DNA of 64,000 bases from Pseudarthrobacter enclensis (GCF_030811655.1 NZ_JAUSRE010000008.1:62001-126000), one strand, 5' to 3'. Counted from the stretch's first letter, positions 1 to 9,814 are shown. The notes: generated by a model not told the origin, from the letters alone. Translations and numbers: made by a program.

Positions 1-1
1 G

Positions 2-3000
2 GAGGCCTCTGCGCAGTCAGGCCGGATCTCCGGTGACTTCCAGCAGTATGTGGATCTTGCCGCTGGCCAAACCATCACGCTCGATGACCTCAACGTCCCG
101 GTTCAGGCCGCCACTATGTATGAACTGGCTGACCGCCAGATGGGAAAGGTGCTGGTGACCGTCCATTCGGCGGGCACGGACGCCGCAGTGGGGGAGCTGG
201 GCCGCGCCGAGGCGGACCTGACGCTCCTGCCCGCCCAGTTGTGGATCGCCGGGCGGGGACTCGTCTCTTACGAGTTCCTGGCCGCGTACGTGCAGCCTCA
301 CCATCCCAGCATCGCCAAGCTCATGTCCGAGGCCGCCGACATCCTCATGCAAACAACGGGCAGCGGCAGCTTCGACGGGTACCTGGAAGACGGGGACCGG
401 GTTGATCAGATCGTGTTCGCCATCGCCCAGGCCATGAGCGCCCGTGACATCCGCTACAGCATGCCACCCGCCAGCTGGGGACTGGAAGGCCAGCAGGTAC
501 GCACGCCGGCGCAGGTCCTTGACGACCGTTTGGGCACGTGCCTGGACACCACGCTGGTCCTGGCCGCCGCTTTGGAATTCTGCGGCATCAGGCCTCTGCT
601 CTGGCTGGTGGACGGCCACGCCTTCCTCGGCTACTGGCGCGAGGAAGGCAGCCTCAGCACTGCGGCCTCCGACGACGTGCCCGAGCTGGTCAGCCTCGTA
701 CAGCGGGGCTTCATCGGCCTCGTGGAAACCACGCTCCTCACCGGCAGTCAGCCGATCTCGGCCGCCGCACTCCGCAGCAGCCCGCTGAACCGTTATGTGG
801 AAAGCGGCAATGACGAGATCAACGCGGTGACTGACATCAGGCGCGCCCGCCTCGATGGCATCTACCCGCTGCCGGCCCGGACCACGTCCGACGCCGGAAC
901 CTACACCGTGGTCAACTACGTCCCGGAGACCAAGACTGCGCCGGCGCTGCCGAAGAAAGCAGCCTCAGGCGAGGGACCGGCCAGGACCACATCCGATGTT
1001 CCACCCCGGGTGGTCCAATGGAAGAACGCCCTGCTGGACCTGAGCCTGCGAAACAGGCTCATCAACTTCACTGACACGGCCCGGTTCCCACTCGCAGTGC
1101 CCACCGCGTGGATGGGCGCCTTCGAGGACCTCATCAGCAAGGGCACGTCCGTCAGCCTGCTTCCGTCCAACCAGATCAGTGCCATCCACCAGGAGCGAGG
1201 CGTCCGCTTCGGCAGGGACCTTCCCCAGGACGAACTCGCGGAGCTGCTCAGCTCCAAAAAGGCCGTGTTCGCCGAGGTCAACGAAGACGGCTACAACGCC
1301 AAGATGCGGGGGCTCGCCTACAAGGCAAAGACCCAGCTGGAGGAAACGGGAGCCAACAACCTCTACCTGGCCATTGGCAGCCTGATGTGGGAGCTGGACG
1401 GCCGGGCGCTTCGGTCCCCGCTGGTTCTGGTCCCGGTGAAGCTGACTTCTGCAGGGAAAAACGGTCTGTACCGCGTCACACTCGATGAGACCGGCCAGTC
1501 CACGCCGAACTATTGCCTCCTCGAGAAGCTGGCGCAGTCCCATGACCTGCGCATTCCGGGCCTCGCGGAGCCGGAGGAAGATGGATCCGGAATCGATTTG
1601 GACGCCGCGTTCGCAGCAGTTCGCGCCGCCGTTTCGGCCAAGGGCCTGGCCTTCCGGGTGGAGAACACCGTGGACCTGTCCATGTTGCAGTTCGCCAAAT
1701 TCCGCCTGTGGAAGGACCTTGACGAGAACTGGAAGGAATTCACCGCCAACAGCCTGGTGAAACACCTGATCAGCACCCCCACGGAACTCTATTCAGACAG
1801 CGTTGCCGTCACGCCCGACGTCGACCTGGACGCCTTGGCTGCCCAGTGTCCAATACCAGCGGACTCGTCGCAGCTGGAGGCAGTCGCGTCTGCGGTCGCC
1901 GGCCAGACGTTCGTCCTGGAAGGCCCCCCGGGCACCGGCAAGTCACAGACCATCACCAACCTCCTGACCCGCGCCATTGTCGACGGCAAACGGGTCCTGT
2001 TCGTCGCCGAGAAGCGGGCAGCACTCGACGTCGTCCAGAAGCGGCTCGACGACGTAGGAATGGGACCGTTCTCCCTTGACCTGCACGACAAGGGCAGCAA
2101 GCCGGCGGTGGTGCGGGCGCAGATCAAACATGCCCTGGAGCTGAGCCTGTCTGCGAATAAGCAGCAGCTTGAGACTGCCTCCACCGATCTTGCCTCTGCC
2201 CGCCGTGGACTGGTCCGCTACGCCAAGAACGTCCATGAGGAGAATGGTGCGCAGCTGTCCCTCTACAGCGCGCGGACCAAGGCTCTGACCTATGAAGCTG
2301 ACGACCCTACGGTTCCGCTTAGCCCGGAACTGACGGCGTCCTTGAATGACTCCACCCTGGACTCGATTCGGCAGGTGTTCCGGGAACTTCCGGAGTTCAC
2401 CGACCCCGTCCGTCCCGGGCCCGAGCACCCATGGCGCTTCGTCTCTGTTGCGGCGGGCGACCAGCAGGAGCAGCAGCTGCTGGCTGTGGGACGCCGCCTT
2501 TATGAGGCGCTGAACGCCCTGCGGCCTACGCCTGGGCTTTCGTCGGTTCTGGACGCAGCGCAAACGCCGGCCGACGTCGGAACTCTCGCCACGCTGCTGC
2601 AGGACCGGAACGTTCCGCTGGGAACCCTGGATGTGGTCCGCTCCGGGGACTGGTCGGTTAACGCTGAACAGCTGGAGAAGCTGGTTACGGCCTTTGCGTC
2701 CGTTCAGCATCCGGGCCTTGAGCACGTAGCGCCGGGGGCTATGGATCTTCCTCTGCCGGAAATCCTCGGCCGTGCGCAGCAGGCGGCAGCATCCGGGTTT
2801 TGGGGACGCAAGAAGCGGCTGCTGGCAGTGGCCGCCGAACTGTCTCCCGTGCTTGTATCCGGCGCTGAGATCCGCCATAAGGAGCTTGTGCCGCTGCTGG
2901 AGAAACTGGTGGCCGTCCAGCAGGAGGTCTCCGGCCTGCGGGCAACGCGGGGCTCCTTGCCTGGGCTTCCTGCGGATCAGCAATGGAACCCGCTGACGCC

Positions 3001-5767
3001 GGATGCACAAGCCGACCTGAGACACCGAATTTCTTGGCTTCGCTGGGCCGCGCAGGCGGTGCAGCCGTCCCCGGAGCCTGATGCCGTGAGCTTCCAGACC
3101 GAGCTCCGCACGTTCCTGAAGGATGCCCCCGACGTCCACCAGAACGTTATCGGCTGGCTGCGGGAGCTGTCCCATGCCTGGGAAGAATTCCTCAATATCC
3201 AAGGTGTGGGTGGTGATGACCTGAGTGCGTGGACCGGTGGGCGAGGTTTCCTGGCAAGATGGTGGGAAACGTCCGTGCCGCGGCGACTGGATGCGGCGGG
3301 GTCGGTACCGCTGACGCGGTGGCTTGAGCTGATCCGTCGTGTCGAACCGCTGCGTACCGCGGGATTGATCGACGCCCGTATTGCCATCCTGGACGGCGAG
3401 CTGGAAGCGGATGATGCAGCAGCAGCCTTTGAACGCGGCTTGGCGGAAGGGTCGCTGACCGAACGCCGCATCGCTACAGGGTTGGCCGACTTTGATGCTG
3501 CGGTGCACGAGCGCACCATCGAGCGGTTCACCTCGCGCGCGGAAACCGTACGCGGGCTGCTCAAAACCAACCTTGCCGCCGGGGTCCTGCGCTCCCGGAC
3601 GGTCTCGTCGTCGTCGACCTCCGGACGCATGGGCGAGCTGCAACGGCAACTGACCAGGCAACGAGGGGGCTTGTCGGTCCGGAAACTGATGGAACACTAC
3701 GCAGACCTCATCACGGGGATCATGCCCTGCACGCTGGTCAGCCCGGATTCGGTGGCGCGGTTCTTCCCTGCCAAGGCCGGTCTGTTCGACATCGTGGTGT
3801 TTGATGAAGCCTCGCAGATTCGGGTTGCCGACGCGGTGGGTGCCATGGGCCGCGGTGCATCAGTGGTGGTAGTGGGTGACAGCAAGCAGATGCCGCCCAC
3901 GTCGTTCGCGGAGATTTCCTCCGACGCCGGCAGCGACAGTGACGCCGAGATCTCCGTGGTGGAGGATATGGAGTCGATCCTTTCCGAATGCGTGGAAGCG
4001 CGGGTGCCGCGGCAGTGGCTGTCCTGGCACTACCGGAGCCAGGACGAATCGCTGATTGCTTTCAGTAACCAGCAGTACTACGACAGCAAGCTTTCCTCGT
4101 TCCCTGGTCCGTCCCACGGTGCTGCGAATGCGGGTGTCCGCGGACATGGCGTGAACTTTGTCCGGGTTGATGGCCAGTTCCACCGTTCGGGACCGTCAAA
4201 GGTCCTCCGTACCAATCCTGTTGAGGCTGCTGCTGTGGTGGCAGAGATCCGTCGCAGGTTTGATGCTGATCCCGCGGGAACTCCCTCCGTGGGTGTGGTG
4301 ACATTCAACCTGCAGCAACGTGCACTTATTGAAGGTCTGCTGCGTGACACGGAGGATCCGCGTATCGTCGCTGCCCTTGATGAGGACGCAGAAGGGCTGT
4401 TCGTCAAGAACCTTGAGAACGTGCAGGGTGATGAGCGGGACGTCATCCTGTTCTCCACGGGGTTCAGTAAGAATGACAAGGGCAACCTGCCGCTGAACTT
4501 TGGTCCCTTGAACCGGTCCGGTGGGGAACGGCGCCTCAACGTTGCCGTCACCCGTGCACGCCGGCAGGTTATTGTTTTCTCCAGCTTCAATCCGGTCGAT
4601 CTGCGCTCCGAGGAAACCAGCTCCGTTGGCATCAAGCACCTGCGGTCCTATCTTGATCTGGCCGAGCAGGGCACCGCGGCGCTGCCTTATGACGGGCGTC
4701 GTGCGGCCAGCATTGACCTGCACCGGGAAGAGATTGCCGACGCGTTGCGGGACCGCGGCTTTGTCATTGCAACAGACGTGGGGCTGTCCGACTTCAAGGT
4801 GGACCTGAGTGTTGCGTCGGCGGAAGACCCGTCCCGCCAGCTGATGGCCATCTTGCTGGACGGTCCGGCCTGGGCTGCCCGCCGGACGGCGGGGGACAGG
4901 GACGGGCTGCCCCGGGATGTCCTGACGCGGATGATGCGGTGGCCCTCAGTGGAGCGGGTGTGGTTGCCGGCGTGGCTGGCGGACAGCGAAGCTGTCCTCG
5001 ACCGGCTAGAACTGTCTCTGCGGGAAGCTGCCGATCACGTTTCGGGCGAGCTGACCTCTGAGCCTGAGACGCGGGCGATCGCCGGCCAGGCAACCCTTGA
5101 AGAATCTCATCCCGCCGAATCGGAGGAAGGCTTCACGGACGTCTCGGGGACATTGCCACTTTTCGAGGAGATCCGGAGACCCGTTGCCTCGCTGTCGTCC
5201 GAACGTGTTGGCTCCGCAGTTAAGACTTACGAGCCGTGGACCGTCCAAAAATTCGGAACCACGGATGTTCTGGACAGCCTGCACTCACGACGTTCTGTAG
5301 CTGCCGTCCGGGGTGCCATTGGTGTTGTTGTCGCGGCTGAGGGGCCAGTACATCAGGACCGTTTGGCAAAACTGGTATGTGCTGCATTCGGCCTCAACAA
5401 AGTCAACGGTTCCCGTGCAAACTCAGTGCTTCGTCTGGTCGATCCGGCGGCTCACGTTATCGACGACGATGGGTTTGTTTGGGACGCCACGGTGGATAGG
5501 CGCACTTGGAGCATCTTCCGGCCTAACGACGCGGACATCGTTCGCAAACCGGAGCACATCAGCGTTGTGGAGCTGCGGAATGCCATGGTGGATATCGTCA
5601 GTGCGACCGGCGGCATTGCTGTAGATGAGCTGCATCGGGAAACGATTCAGACGTTCGGCGGGAAGCGCAGGACTGCGGGCATCACGGCTCGCCTGAATGA
5701 GGGGCTGCAGCACGGAGTGGAAACGGGACGCCTCCAGCTTCGCGGCGACTTGGTGCATCTGCCCTAG
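2..5767 (+). CDS. DUF4011 SF1 helicase-nuclease, Hhe-like defence protein (5' end outside window)
   Basis: The frame is open back to base 2, so the true start lies upstream; a GTG at 50 is an internal alternative. Counting from that GTG, residues about 150-200 show a transglutaminase-like Cys/His pattern (GTCLDTT, then DGHAFLGYW). A DUF4011-type segment starts near 323 (LLDLSLRNRLINF). Walker A EGPPGTGKS lies near 623, Walker B IVVFDEAS near 1247 and late helicase motifs NVQGDERD and NVAVTRARR near 1460-1500. A restriction-endonuclease-like fold (about 1560-1670) and a DUF3320-like end follow. Proteins of this type (DUF4011-helicase-Vsr-like nuclease) are reported as single-gene anti-phage systems. 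The helicase call is secure; the defence role is inferred. Confidence 0.88.
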   Translation, partial: EASAQSGRISGDFQQYVDLAAGQTITLDDLNVPVQAATMYELADRQMGKVLVTVHSAGTDAAVGELGRAEADLTLLPAQLWIAGRGLVSYEFLAAYVQPHHPSIAKLMSEAADILMQTTGSGSFDGYLEDGDRVDQIVFAIAQAMSARDIRYSMPPASWGLEGQQVRTPAQVLDDRLGTCLDTTLVLAAALEFCGIRPLLWLVDGHAFLGYWREEGSLSTAASDDVPELVSLVQRGFIGLVETTLLTGSQPISAAALRSSPLNRYVESGNDEINAVTDIRRARLDGIYPLPARTTSDAGTYTVVNYVPETKTAPALPKKAASGEGPARTTSDVPPRVVQWKNALLDLSLRNRLINFTDTARFPLAVPTAWMGAFEDLISKGTSVSLLPSNQISAIHQERGVRFGRDLPQDELAELLSSKKAVFAEVNEDGYNAKMRGLAYKAKTQLEETGANNLYLAIGSLMWELDGRALRSPLVLVPVKLTSAGKNGLYRVTLDETGQSTPNYCLLEKLAQSHDLRIPGLAEPEEDGSGIDLDAAFAAVRAAVSAKGLAFRVENTVDLSMLQFAKFRLWKDLDENWKEFTANSLVKHLISTPTELYSDSVAVTPDVDLDALAAQCPIPADSSQLEAVASAVAGQTFVLEGPPGTGKSQTITNLLTRAIVDGKRVLFVAEKRAALDVVQKRLDDVGMGPFSLDLHDKGSKPAVVRAQIKHALELSLSANKQQLETASTDLASARRGLVRYAKNVHEENGAQLSLYSARTKALTYEADDPTVPLSPELTASLNDSTLDSIRQVFRELPEFTDPVRPGPEHPWRFVSVAAGDQQEQQLLAVGRRLYEALNALRPTPGLSSVLDAAQTPADVGTLATLLQDRNVPLGTLDVVRSGDWSVNAEQLEKLVTAFASVQHPGLEHVAPGAMDLPLPEILGRAQQAAASGFWGRKKRLLAVAAELSPVLVSGAEIRHKELVPLLEKLVAVQQEVSGLRATRGSLPGLPADQQWNPLTPDAQADLRHRISWLRWAAQAVQPSPEPDAVSFQTELRTFLKDAPDVHQNVIGWLRELSHAWEEFLNIQGVGGDDLSAWTGGRGFLARWWETSVPRRLDAAGSVPLTRWLELIRRVEPLRTAGLIDARIAILDGELEADDAAAAFERGLAEGSLTERRIATGLADFDAAVHERTIERFTSRAETVRGLLKTNLAAGVLRSRTVSSSSTSGRMGELQRQLTRQRGGLSVRKLMEHYADLITGIMPCTLVSPDSVARFFPAKAGLFDIVVFDEASQIRVADAVGAMGRGASVVVVGDSKQMPPTSFAEISSDAGSDSDAEISVVEDMESILSECVEARVPRQWLSWHYRSQDESLIAFSNQQYYDSKLSSFPGPSHGAANAGVRGHGVNFVRVDGQFHRSGPSKVLRTNPVEAAAVVAEIRRRFDADPAGTPSVGVVTFNLQQRALIEGLLRDTEDPRIVAALDEDAEGLFVKNLENVQGDERDVILFSTGFSKNDKGNLPLNFGPLNRSGGERRLNVAVTRARRQVIVFSSFNPVDLRSEETSSVGIKHLRSYLDLAEQGTAALPYDGRRAASIDLHREEIADALRDRGFVIATDVGLSDFKVDLSVASAEDPSRQLMAILLDGPAWAARRTAGDRDGLPRDVLTRMMRWPSVERVWLPAWLADSEAVLDRLELSLREAADHVSGELTSEPETRAIAGQATLEESHPAESEEGFTDVSGTLPLFEEIRRPVASLSSERVGSAVKTYEPWTVQKFGTTDVLDSLHSRRSVAAVRGAIGVVVAAEGPVHQDRLAKLVCAAFGLNKVNGSRANSVLRLVDPAAHVIDDDGFVWDATVDRRTWSIFRPNDADIVRKPEHISVVELRNAMVDIVSATGGIAVDELHRETIQTFGGKRRTAGITARLNEGLQHGVETGRLQLRGDLVHLP

Positions 5768-6100
5768 GGGCGGTCCCCGCGTTGGGTGCTGGTAGGGCTG
5801 CGGTCGACCCTGTGTTGTGTGCCGCGGCAGACGCCTTGGTGGTCCCGGCCGCGGCAAGACCATCCGCAATCTTCGAGAGCTGCAGGCGAGCTATCTTTTC
5901 GTGAAAGCGTGCGCCGGCGCGTGGCTCTTGCTTGAAAAGGACTTCTCGCCGCACTGGTGCAGACGCTGCCTGACAAATTGGAAATAGGTTTACGATGAGC
6001 CTTTGGTGCAATCTACCAAGCGGTAAGCGCATCGGGAAAGTTATACTCCTTCAGTACCGCAAATGCGGAGAAAATTATTAAGACGGGGCTCTAGTAAAAT
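5768..6100. other. intergenic region with a shift to lower GC
   Basis: No convincing gene lies between the helicase stop and the next start. The first half is as GC-rich as the helicase. From about 5890, and clearly from 5980, the sequence becomes much richer in A and T, continuing into the next gene. A tiny GGGG/CCCC hairpin follows the helicase stop but is too short to call a terminator. Confidence 0.5.
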
Positions 6101-7066
6101 ATGGAAAGATTTGCTGTGATTTCGATAATCATCAGCGTTATGTTGGTCTGGATGTTCTTCCAGGTAGCCTGGGTAGGTTCGCGGACTCTTGATAGAAAAA
6201 TGCTGAAGGATGTTGAGGCACCAGCCGATAACGTTCGCAAAGAGCAGCGAAGTGTCTTTTTCACATTCGTAATTCTTGGTACCGGCACCATGGCATTTTC
6301 CTACGTGGTGGGAATCGCATCGTCATGGTCTGCAGAAGAGCTTCAAAAAATTGGTTCGACCGAGAACGTTGAACGTCCCTATGGCATCTCGGGAAGCGTT
6401 CTATTTTCTGGCAGCTTGTTCCTCTTTGCTCTGTTCACCATGATCTTGTTCGGCGCTCATTTCCGTAGCAAAGCACCGATGCCTGCAGAGATCTTGGCTG
6501 ATATCAAGGCCTTCGATCCCATGACAGGAGGGGCTTCTTCGTCTGCCAGGCTCGACCAGTTAAAAAAGGGGATGTCTGCAAGCCGGGCGCAATTTCGAAG
6601 GCGGTGGCAGTCCAACAGTCTCGACCGAAACTTCTACAGCCTGTTTCTGCACCATTCGATGCAGACGCCTCCCAGGCGCGCTGTTCTCTACCGCTACGCT
6701 ACTGCCTGGCAGTGGAAGAAAAAGACGTGGATTCCATTTACAGCTGGCAGTTTCGCACTTGCCCTAGGGCTTCTAATCGAGATGGTTCTATTTCTTTTTC
6801 AAAGCGGTGCAACGCTTATCGCAGTTCTTGTTTTCGTAGTTTTGGCGCTGCTTCTCGCGGGATCGATTGTATGGCTCCAAGTCGCCTGTGCTACTGCTGA
6901 GCTTCGTTTCTTGGCCGCGGACATACGCCTTGAGCTAGGTCGCTTCAAGTCGGCAACCGCGCGCCTTGCCGCATTTGACACTTCTGCGGGGGCTAATGCG
7001 GAACCGTCTCCGGTGCGCGCGCAGCGCCTTCTTCTCGTTGTCGGACCATTACAAATCTGGAGATAA
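6101..7066 (+). CDS. orphan multi-pass membrane protein, unusually AT-rich
   Basis: This 321-residue protein belongs to no family I recognise. Hydrophobic segments lie near residues 4-26, 50-75, 100-122 and 218-265 (the last long enough for two spans), giving about five membrane crossings. A charged cytoplasmic-looking loop rich in Arg, Lys and Gln occupies about 140-205. Base composition and codon choice are much less GC-biased than in all neighbours, suggesting acquisition from elsewhere. No clear ribosome site precedes the ATG. It sits between a defence-type helicase and a truncated dehydrogenase, so it may be island cargo or a partner of the helicase; that is inference. The stop TAA is 29 bases before the dehydrogenase remnant. 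Confidence 0.6.
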   Translation: MERFAVISIIISVMLVWMFFQVAWVGSRTLDRKMLKDVEAPADNVRKEQRSVFFTFVILGTGTMAFSYVVGIASSWSAEELQKIGSTENVERPYGISGSVLFSGSLFLFALFTMILFGAHFRSKAPMPAEILADIKAFDPMTGGASSSARLDQLKKGMSASRAQFRRRWQSNSLDRNFYSLFLHHSMQTPPRRAVLYRYATAWQWKKKTWIPFTAGSFALALGLLIEMVLFLFQSGATLIAVLVFVVLALLLAGSIVWLQVACATAELRFLAADIRLELGRFKSATARLAAFDTSAGANAEPSPVRAQRLLLVVGPLQIWR

Positions 7067-7095
7067 GTTCCCGACGGTATACCAGGCAATCATGG

Positions 7096-7851
7096 TTGGG
7101 GACCTGCGACATGTGCCAGGCCGGCAGCTACCACCTGTGCCGGCAGATGGGCTTCATCGGGCTGTCCGGCGGCGGGGGAGGGCTGAGCGAGAAGATCGTG
7201 GTGGACCAGCGGTGGGTGCACCCCATCGGGGACATTCCGCTGGATGAGACGGCGCTGATTGAGCCGCTGTCCGTGGCGCACCACGCGGTGGCCCGCAGCG
7301 GCGTGAAAGCGGGCGACACGGCGCTCGTAGGTGGGTCCGGGCCCATCGGCCTGCTCACCGCCGCGGTCCTGAAAGGCATGGGGGTGACCACGATCATCAG
7401 CGAGCTCACCCAGGCGCGCAAGGAAAAGGCCACCTCCAGCGGCGTTGCCGACCACGTGCTGGATCCCAGCAAGGAGGACGTCCCCGCGCGGGTGCGCGAG
7501 CTCACCGGCGGCACCGGGGCGGACGTCGCCTTCGAATGCGCCGGCGTGAACGCCGTGCTGGACACCATGCTCGACGCCGTCCGGCCCGGCGCCGTGGTGG
7601 TCAACGTGTCCATCTGCGGCGCGCCCGCCACCGTGGACATGCAGAAGATTGTGCTCAAGGAGATCGACCTGCGCGGCACCATCGCCTACGTCCGCGACCA
7701 CCCCGCCGTGATCAAGATGGTCCAGGACGGCAAGGTGGACCTCAAACCGTTCACCACCGGCCGGATCGCCCTGCAGGACCTGGTGGAGCAGGGCTTCGAC
7801 ACCCTCATCAACCACAAGAACACGGCGGTGAAAGTGCTGGTGCACCCGTAG
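7096..7851 (+). pseudogene. zinc-type alcohol dehydrogenase, N-terminal third missing
   Basis: The 251-residue reading frame is the back two-thirds of a medium-chain dehydrogenase (family about 350 residues). It begins in the structural-zinc lobe (TCDMCQAGSYHLC), then shows the Rossmann motif GGSGPIGLL near residue 80 and the rest of the NAD-binding domain to a normal C-terminus. The roughly 95 leading residues that carry the catalytic zinc Cys and His of the GroES-like domain are absent. The frame is open upstream into unrelated AT-rich DNA, and only a TTG at 7096 could start it. The protein would be inactive. The closest family sense is a 2,3-butanediol or sorbitol dehydrogenase type. The break marks a recombination junction near 7067-7100. 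Confidence 0.8.
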
Positions 7852-7878
7852 GTTCCGGTGGGCGGACGTTAGGGATGA

Positions 7879-8274
7879 CTAGCCGCCGCCCGGGGCAACC
7901 GTATGCAGTCCTGCTTGAGTCGCTGCCCTAACGAGCTTCTTGTCGAAGGCGACCAAAGTCTGCGCCTCAAGTCTGATCGCAGCGGCGAGGTGGATCGCAT
8001 CGGCGCTGCACAATCTACCCGGGAGTGCGGCGGCGTAGAGGAGGTCTGAACGTGTCAGGTCCACGAGGTTGATTCCCGCCAGTACGGCGTTGACCAGGTC
8101 TGCGGGGAGCCCGCGGCGGTTGGCTGCACAATGCAGTTCCGTATGCAGGAGCATGGAGGCCACCAGCCGGTCACCCCGTTGCCCGGCGGCAGAGAGAAAC
8201 TCGGCCGTCGACGGCGATTCACGTTCCTCGACCACCAGTTTCAGGGCAGCCGAGGTATCGACATAAACGATCAC
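7879..8274 (-). CDS. vapC: PIN-domain toxin, VapC-type ribonuclease
   Basis: A 131-residue PIN-domain protein. The acidic active-site residues expected for a Mg-dependent ribonuclease are visible as D6 (VDTSAAL), E46 (HTELHCA), D92 (SADAIH) and D111 (FDKKL). Members of this family cut RNA, usually tRNA, and are held inactive by the antitoxin encoded just upstream. Its ATG overlaps the antitoxin stop by four bases, the usual arrangement for translational coupling. No sign of damage. Confidence 0.88.
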   Translation of the reverse strand: MIVYVDTSAALKLVVEERESPSTAEFLSAAGQRGDRLVASMLLHTELHCAANRRGLPADLVNAVLAGINLVDLTRSDLLYAAALPGRLCSADAIHLAAAIRLEAQTLVAFDKKLVRAATQAGLHTVAPGGG

Positions 8275-8537
8275 CGGTCGCCGCGGAGATCGGCAAGGAT
8301 TTCCGCCGTACCGGCATTGGAGGGCACCCGCGGCAGAAGTTGGAAATCAACAGGATTCGGCGTTGCTTGCCGCACGCTCCCGGACATCAGCAGCCGCTCA
8401 AACGGGGACGCCGCAGGCGGGATAAGCGTCGCTGCCACCTCACCGTTATTGGTCACGTCGATGATCTCGCCGTTCTTTACCCGCTCAAGGATTTTGCTGC
8501 TTTGGTTCCGCAGCTCGCGGTGGGGGATCGTAGTCAT
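8271..8537 (-). CDS. vapB: Phd/YefM-type antitoxin paired with the PIN toxin
   Basis: An 88-residue antitoxin. I chose the ATG at 8537 because GGAGGT sits five bases upstream; a longer reading is possible but adds nine residues with no homology sense. The N-terminal half (IPHRELRNQSSKILERVKNG, then DVTNNGEVAATLIP) is the Phd/YefM DNA-binding fold, which normally represses its own operon. The C-terminal part, rich in Pro and Leu, should wrap the toxin. It overlaps the toxin gene by four bases. Confidence 0.85.
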   Translation of the reverse strand: MTTIPHRELRNQSSKILERVKNGEIIDVTNNGEVAATLIPPAASPFERLLMSGSVRQATPNPVDFQLLPRVPSNAGTAEILADLRGDR

Positions 8538-8628
8538 GGGGCACCTCCGTAGCAATCGTAGCACCGGCCCCGATTCAGGGTCTTATTTACCTCGGGTGCT
8601 GGAAAGCCCGGTGCTTTCCGGCCGGCTT

Positions 8629-9696
8629 CTATTTGCGCGGGGACACCTGGCGGGCGCTGTCGCGGACAACAAGGGTGGGCGCGATGGGGGTGCGGTCCAC
8701 GTCCCGGCCCTCCATGGCACCAAGGAGCACCTCCATGCTCATGAGCGCCAAGGCCGTGAAGTCCTGGCGCACAGTGGTCAGGGGAGGCAGGAAGTAGTCT
8801 GAGCCTTCAATGTCGTCGAAACCAACCACGCTCACATCCTCCGGCACCCGGATCCCGTTTTCAGCGAAGGCGCGTATCAGGCCGAGGGCCGTGTGGTCGC
8901 TGGCGGCGAAGATAGCCTGGGGTACCTTTTGTTCCCGCACGAGCTGGAGGGCCGTCTCGTAGGCCCACCGGGGGCTCCAATCACCTTCGAGGCACAGCCC
9001 CGGTGTCAGCCCCGCGTCGCGCAGCGCGGCCTCCCACCCGCGTTTGCGTACCCGGCCGTCGAACCACTCCATGGAGCCGGCGAAGTGGGCGATGTCGGTG
9101 TGGCCCAGGTCTATCAGGTGCTGGGTGGCCAGCCGTGCGCCCAGTTCCTGGTTTTCCGAATAGGTGAAGACGTTTGGCGTCGATGATGCTCCCGCCGCAA
9201 TCATCTCCACGGGGATGCGGCAGGAGGCATTCCATACGGCTGCTGCCATGTCCACCACGGGGGCAATGACGATGATTCCCCCCACGCCGGTATCATCCAG
9301 GGTGTCGAGGGCGGCCTGGACCGAATCCCCGTAGGGCTGTTCGACGCTAATGACGGTGGTGGCGTACCCCTTCTTGCGTGCAATGTTTTCGAGTGCCATG
9401 AGTGTCCCCACCGGGCCGAACCGCGGGGAGCCGTCGGAAAGTATGCCGATGGAAGTGGACCGGCTGGTGACCAGCGCTGTGGCTGCCCGGTTCCTGCGGT
9501 ACCCGATGTCCTTGATCACCTGCAGAACCCGTTGCCGCGTTGCCGCGCTCACGTCCGGTGCGTCATTGAGTACCCGCGAGACCGTGCCGAAGGAGACGCC
9601 GGCCATGCTGGCCACATCGTTGATGGTGGGCTTCCGGCGCCGTGGTGCATCGGGCAGCCCCTCGTTCGCCTCGTGGGGAACAGCTCTGCCTGCCAC
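8629..9696 (-). CDS. LacI-family transcriptional repressor
   Basis: A 355-residue regulator with a LacI helix-turn-helix near residues 22-44 (TINDVASMAGVSFGTVSRVL) and a hinge, followed by a periplasmic-binding-protein-like effector domain with typical blocks (GIIVIAP, IFAASDHTALG, VSVVGFDDIEGSDYF). I prefer the GTG at 9696, preceded by GGAGAG at correct spacing; an ATG at 9717 would add seven residues and lacks a ribosome site. It is transcribed away from the sugar transport operon starting at 9917. The intergenic region holds three matching palindromes, so it most likely represses that operon and perhaps itself. The inducer is probably the transported sugar or cyclitol or a derivative. Confidence 0.9.
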   Translation of the reverse strand: MAGRAVPHEANEGLPDAPRRRKPTINDVASMAGVSFGTVSRVLNDAPDVSAATRQRVLQVIKDIGYRRNRAATALVTSRSTSIGILSDGSPRFGPVGTLMALENIARKKGYATTVISVEQPYGDSVQAALDTLDDTGVGGIIVIAPVVDMAAAVWNASCRIPVEMIAAGASSTPNVFTYSENQELGARLATQHLIDLGHTDIAHFAGSMEWFDGRVRKRGWEAALRDAGLTPGLCLEGDWSPRWAYETALQLVREQKVPQAIFAASDHTALGLIRAFAENGIRVPEDVSVVGFDDIEGSDYFLPPLTTVRQDFTALALMSMEVLLGAMEGRDVDRTPIAPTLVVRDSARQVSPRK

Positions 9697-9814
9697 ACTC
9701 TCTCCTGTCTTGCACATCGCGAACGGAACCCCCTTGATCCCGTTTGGTTCCGTGCGTCTTGATCTTACGTCTGCCGGGATTTCCCCGTCCCCGAAACAGC
9801 TCCCAATGTGATGC

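Noticed and set aside
1943..3697. A 584-residue frame antisense to the helicase
   Set aside because: It overlaps the conserved helicase fully, lacks family motifs and has no ribosome site.
5768..5785. A small hairpin after the helicase stop as terminator
   Set aside because: Only four base pairs (GGGG/CCCC) and no T run; too weak to call.
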